Shown here one piece after another: positions 35,701-37,960 of a DNA stretch of 37,960 bases. The notes beneath the pieces are model-generated. The model was not told the origin of the DNA. It ran no database searches and saw only the letters and a list, made by a program, of their open reading frames with translations. Origin of the DNA: Candidatus Cryptobacteroides intestinavium (GTDB taxonomy: Bacteria > Bacteroidota > Bacteroidia > Bacteroidales > UBA932); the NCBI GenBank assembly GCA_017694845.1, contig JADIMI010000062.1, positions 1-37,960 on the forward strand, written 5' to 3'. Every line of letters begins with the position of its first letter. Position 1 is the stretch's first letter. Both the position numbers and the translations under genes were made by a program.

Positions 35701-35939
35701 TATTCCATCCGGCAACGGCTTCACTCGCCGGAAATGTAGCCGTCCTGCATTCCGATGACGTCCCCGATCCTGAATACGTAAGATATGCCTGGCAGCCGTA
35801 CACAGAGGCCAATCTCGTAAATGAATCCGGCCTTCCGGCATCTACGTTCATATCGGAAATTTCATCTTCCGTCATACACGATAATATCATAGACGGCAAA
35901 AGAGCCGATGAACACGACGGCCTGGAATTAAAATACTGA
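32793..35939 (+). CDS. GH33 exo-alpha-sialidase fused to sialate O-acetylesterase
   Basis: This 1048-residue secreted bifunctional enzyme has a signal peptide ending near ISAA. Residues about 30-195 resemble the sialidase N-terminal beta-sandwich. The propeller starts at VYRIPGLA (catalytic Arg213) and holds five Asp boxes (SLDKGVSWE, SKDNGKTWS, SKDHGKTWK, TSDLGKTWT, SLDGGMTWP). A glutamate in AEIRPGVLMLNMRN and the nucleophile tyrosine in EGWGYSC complete the site. After about 560 comes an SGNH-type esterase: GEVWICSGQSNME (nucleophile Ser646), MNAVGGTTTESW, GAVWYQGESN and SDVHP (Asp898, His900). Together they should remove O-acetyl groups from sialic acid and then release it, which overcomes the block acetylation puts on sialidases. 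Products would feed the lyase and transporter at 14589-16751. It ends the forward operon. Confidence 0.92.
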   Translation: MKINACAALAAILFLSLSRISAAHVQDTVTVHNTILPVITDREHNVIAEFCIHNDSDSLLVLDNVNVRVSGPASSSLDRISLMYSGTMSVLYSETSSYVLRDAFRHIGAGQQIFCHPAYVMEQSSSGIRSKSSEGTGIALASGKKLIKGENWFYVSGSIDSRRIKNMADTFTLEITGISLNGNPAVILNEGSTEHRPATGVRQYMDDGVFVYRIPGLATANDGSLIAVYDVRHTSGMDLQDNIDVGMSRSLDKGVSWEKMKIIMDMGEWGGLPQAQNGIGDPCVVVDSGTGEIFVVAVWTYGLGNNHAWGQVGQGFSPEETAQMMIVSSKDNGKTWSAPRNITSQVKQKDWCFTLQGPGRGISMKDGTLVVPIQYQDASRIPHSGIMFSKDHGKTWKAYPGACPRTTEAQVAEIRPGVLMLNMRNDRKTGRVVYTTSDLGKTWTEHPGSEILREPVCMGSLLHVDAGSNVLGRDILFFSNPDTKSGRNHITVKASLDGGMTWPEEFQILLDEEEGWGYSCMTQIDENTIGILYEGSTSHLVFSSVRIKDIVKIPSLSMGCAYSDGMVLPMNTELHITGTACPGAEVRARIAGQDVSTVADSSGIWDLTLEPLDAGTGYEMTVASGNEELVFKDVAAGEVWICSGQSNMEFPLRGSYEARKYIEKSLDPDLRFYSMKSTLTTYGVEWSGQDASRVNNMEYFSPAHWENSAPGTASGVSAVAYYFGKMLRDSLNVPVGLIMNAVGGTTTESWVDREALAEKYPAILCDWYHNGLVMEWARERAALNMAKCSTGNRRHPFTPGYLFDAGIKPLGHFPVTGAVWYQGESNANNVESHERLFRLLVESWRKYWDNDSMPFYFVQLSSIDRPEWPLFRDSQRRLMNEIPHTGMAVSSDKGNRSDVHPIYKKEIGERLALWRLHDSWNKDIVPSGPLFREAVRTEQGVVVSFDYADSLKTSDGNAPECFELAGKDRIFHPATASLAGNVAVLHSDDVPDPEYVRYAWQPYTEANLVNESGLPASTFISEISSSVIHDNIIDGKRADEHDGLELKY

Positions 35940-36026
35940 CAATCGCTCTTATTTATATGCAAACTTCAATCCCTGAAATAACGCATTAACGGAGCAGGAA
36001 GGCAACTTCAAACGAATTATACAAGA

Positions 36027-36065
36027 ATACCCGGGACGGCTTCTTGCGGAGCTGTGCCCGGGTAT
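36027..36065. terminator. Large hairpin between convergent genes, possible bidirectional terminator
   Basis: ATACCCGGG (36027-36035) and CCCGGGTAT (36057-36065) are perfect 9-bp complements around a 21-base loop. The loop itself can fold through GCTTC and GGAGC. No T-tract follows on either strand, so rho-independent termination is uncertain. The rest of 35940-36107 shows no gene. Confidence 0.45.
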
Positions 36066-36107
36066 CGCAGATCAAAACTCAAGGCAGACCCCTGCACGGG
36101 ATATGCT

Positions 36108-37169
36108 TTATTTCAGGTATTCCCTGTAGAAGGACTCTATCCTGTCGAAAGGAATCACATCGGTATGGTCATACAGGTCTGTGTGGACAGCCCCAGGCAC
36201 AATCAGGAGTTCCTTGTTGTCACCTGTGAGCTTCTTGAAGACATCCTCGCTGAAATAGCGCGAATGAGCTTTCTCCCCGTGTATCAGCAGCACTGCACTG
36301 CGGATCTCATCCGCGTATGAAAGAATCGGCATATTGATGAGGGAAAGGGCCGCTGTCGTGTTGAAGCCCTCGTTGGATCCGAGAGAACGGGGATGATAGC
36401 CGCGCTTTGTCTTGTAAAAGTCCACATAGTCCTTCAGGAACTGAGGTGCATCATCCGGAGCGATTTCCGGATTGCCTCCTGCGTGTGCGTATGTTCCGTT
36501 CCTGTAGTCCTCGGTACGCTGCGCATTGAGATGTTTCTTCATCTCGTAACGGGCTTCCGCATTGTCACTCTGATCGAAATAACCTTTTGCGGTCACGCGG
36601 GTCATATCATACATCGTAACGGCAACTGTTGCCTTGACTCGTGTGTCAATGGCAGCCGCATTGACGGCAAATCCTCCGAAACCGCAGATACCGAGTATGC
36701 CGACACGCTCCGGATCCACATCCTCCCTTGTCGAGAGATAATCCACCGCCGCGCAGAAATCTTCCGTATTGATATCCGGTGACGACACAGCACGAGGCTC
36801 GCCGCCGCTTTCCCCTGTAAATGATGGATCAAAGGCGATTGTCAGGAAGCCGCGCTCAGCCAGAGTCTGGGCGTAAAGCCCGGAAACCTGCTCCTTGACT
36901 GCTCCATATGGGCCGCTCATCGCGATTGCAGGAAGTTTTCCCGAGACATTCTTCGGGACATATAGGTCCGCTGCAAGAGTCACCCCGTAACGGTTGTGGA
37001 AAATGATCTTGCTGTGCTCTACCTTGTTGCTCTGAGGGAATACCTTGTCCCACTCCTTTGTCAATTCTAGATTCTTCATATTATTACTGTCTTTATCTGT
37101 CCTGCTGTTACAGCCTGCCATCAAAATAGCGGAAACCGCACATATTGTCAAAATGCCATACCGTCTCAT
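36108..37169 (-). CDS. Lipoprotein alpha/beta hydrolase with cysteine nucleophile (YcjY/dienelactone-hydrolase-like)
   Basis: This 353-residue hydrolase is a lipoprotein (lipobox LMAGC, Cys20). The fold shows in LPAIAMSGPYGAVKEQ (oxyanion loop), GFLTIAFDPSFTGESGG, the nucleophile elbow GICGFGG and the catalytic histidine in PGAVHTDLYD (His329). The elbow has Cys162 where most family members have serine, as in dienelactone hydrolases and E. coli YcjY-type proteins. The acid is probably an Asp or Glu between LLIHGEKAH and SRYFSED. It is convergent with the sialidase operon, has a possible -7 box TAATTTTG at 37216-37209 (minus) and lacks the PUL operator, so membership in the PUL is doubtful. 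It might be a sugar esterase or a detoxifying hydrolase; the substrate is unknown. Confidence 0.75.
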   Translation of the reverse strand: MRRYGILTICAVSAILMAGCNSRTDKDSNNMKNLELTKEWDKVFPQSNKVEHSKIIFHNRYGVTLAADLYVPKNVSGKLPAIAMSGPYGAVKEQVSGLYAQTLAERGFLTIAFDPSFTGESGGEPRAVSSPDINTEDFCAAVDYLSTREDVDPERVGILGICGFGGFAVNAAAIDTRVKATVAVTMYDMTRVTAKGYFDQSDNAEARYEMKKHLNAQRTEDYRNGTYAHAGGNPEIAPDDAPQFLKDYVDFYKTKRGYHPRSLGSNEGFNTTAALSLINMPILSYADEIRSAVLLIHGEKAHSRYFSEDVFKKLTGDNKELLIVPGAVHTDLYDHTDVIPFDRIESFYREYLK

Positions 37170-37277
37170 ATCGATAGATTTTGAAATTCCATACCGTTTT
37201 TACCAGTGCAAAATTACGGAAAGGTCTGTCAATAAGATGTATACAGTTTACGGCAGATACTATACAGATTACTGATA

Positions 37278-37306
37278 TTGATTTTCCCGATAAATCGTTA
37301 ATTTTG
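37278..37306 (+). promoter_or_regulatory. Promoter upstream of the AAA-ATPase gene
   Basis: TTG (37278-37280), an 18-base spacer and a perfect -7 box TAATTTTG (37299-37306) precede the ATG at 37327 by 20 bp. There is no PUL operator, consistent with independent control. Confidence 0.6.
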
Positions 37307-37326
37307 TAAATGGTAATCTTCGTGTT

Positions 37327-37960
37327 ATGGAAAAGCTTTATCCGGTAGGCATACAGAATTTCGAGAAACTCCGCAAGGAAGGATACTTCTATGTGGACAA
37401 GACCGCCCTCATATACAGGCTGGTCACGACAGGCAGCTATTATTTCCTGAGCCGTCCCAGAAGGTTCGGCAAGAGCCTGCTCATCAGCACACTCGAAGCA
37501 TACTTCCAGGGAAAGAAGGAGCTCTTCGACGGGCTGGCGGTCGCCTCTCTCGAAAAGGAGTGGAAACAGCACCCGGTCCTGCACCTCGACCTCAATACAC
37601 AGAATTACAGCTCTGTCTCCGCTCTGGAGGATATTCTCAACGAGGCTCTGTCCGGATGGGAGGATATGTACGGGGCGAATGATGTGGAAATAGGTTTTGC
37701 CAGACGCTTTGCCGGAATCATCAGACGCGCCGCGACAACGACCGGAGAAAGGGTCGTCATCCTCGTGGATGAATATGACAAGCCTCTCCTCCAGACCATA
37801 GGAAATCCTGAATTGCAGGAAGAATACAAGAAGATACTGAAATCTTTCTATGGCGCTCTGAAATCTGAAGACGGATACATCCGTTTCGCCCTCCTCACCG
37901 GAGTCACCAAGTTCGGCAAGGTCAGCGTCTTCAGCGACCTCAACAACCTTATGGACATCT
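37327..37960 (+). CDS. AAA-ATPase-like protein (PD-(D/E)XK nuclease-associated family), 5' part
   Basis: The frame opens at ATG 37327 (MEKLYPVGIQNFEKLRKEG) and runs off the window after 211 codons without a stop. It carries the family's opening (IQNFEKLRKEGYFYVDKT), a Walker A-like SRPRRFGKSLLI and a Walker B in VVILVDEYDKPLL, then LLTGVTKFGKVSVFSDLNN. Full-length members are about 500-550 residues with a C-terminal PD-(D/E)XK nuclease-like domain, which would lie beyond this window. These proteins occur in many copies in Bacteroidales genomes, their role is poorly defined, and they are often mobile. It is probably unrelated to the PUL and marks its right edge. Confidence 0.88.
   Translation, partial: MEKLYPVGIQNFEKLRKEGYFYVDKTALIYRLVTTGSYYFLSRPRRFGKSLLISTLEAYFQGKKELFDGLAVASLEKEWKQHPVLHLDLNTQNYSSVSALEDILNEALSGWEDMYGANDVEIGFARRFAGIIRRAATTTGERVVILVDEYDKPLLQTIGNPELQEEYKKILKSFYGALKSEDGYIRFALLTGVTKFGKVSVFSDLNNLMDI

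Noticed and set aside
1..37960. CRISPR arrays, tRNA or rRNA genes, transposases, integrases
   Set aside because: No regularly spaced repeats, cloverleaf-forming segments, rRNA signatures or transposase motifs were seen on either strand.

Overview
The window is a host-glycan polysaccharide utilization locus (PUL) from a member of the Bacteroidota, most likely order Bacteroidales. The evidence is two tandem SusC/SusD pairs, a giant hybrid two-component regulator, many lipobox signal peptides and promoters with the Bacteroides-type -7 box TAnnTTTG. I see no rRNA, tRNA, CRISPR array or insertion sequence.

Layout: 1-150 is the broken end of an ABC-transporter ATPase gene, which marks the left edge. 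343-4413 (+) holds two lipoproteins: one with a C-terminal region resembling phosphodiester glycosidases (NAGPA), and one with a GH28-like beta-helix. 4516-16751 (+) is the uptake and catabolic operon: SusC1-SusD1-SusC2-SusD2, an N-acetylneuraminate lyase and an MFS transporter. 24203-16822 (-) is a hydrolase operon: GH20, GH28-like, GH3, GH20. 30466-24292 (-) carries a third GH20 followed directly by the hybrid two-component sensor/regulator. 30629-35939 (+) is divergent and encodes two two-domain proteins: a GH88 hydrolase fused to an endonuclease/exonuclease/phosphatase (EEP) domain, and a GH33 sialidase fused to a sialate O-acetylesterase. 36108-37169 (-) is a lipoprotein alpha/beta hydrolase with a cysteine nucleophile. 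37327 to the window end (+) is the start of a PD-(D/E)XK-associated AAA-ATPase, probably outside the PUL.

Working model (inference): the esterase-sialidase deacetylates and removes terminal sialic acid. The GH20s take off beta-HexNAc, and GH3, GH28-like and GH88 act on the remaining linkages. Two SusCD pairs import products, the MFS protein carries sialic acid or a related anion over the inner membrane, and NanA splits it to ManNAc and pyruvate. No ManNAc/GlcNAc epimerase, kinase, polysaccharide lyase, sulfatase or fucosidase is present.

The most interesting signal is a 20-bp element, consensus TTCMGGTAAATTTTNAACCT. It is nearly identical at 243-262, 4441-4460 and 30551-30532 (minus). In each case it begins exactly 39 bp upstream of a -7-like box. 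A degenerate copy in the same register precedes the 24203 hydrolase operon. It looks like the PUL-wide operator, plausibly bound by the hybrid two-component regulator.
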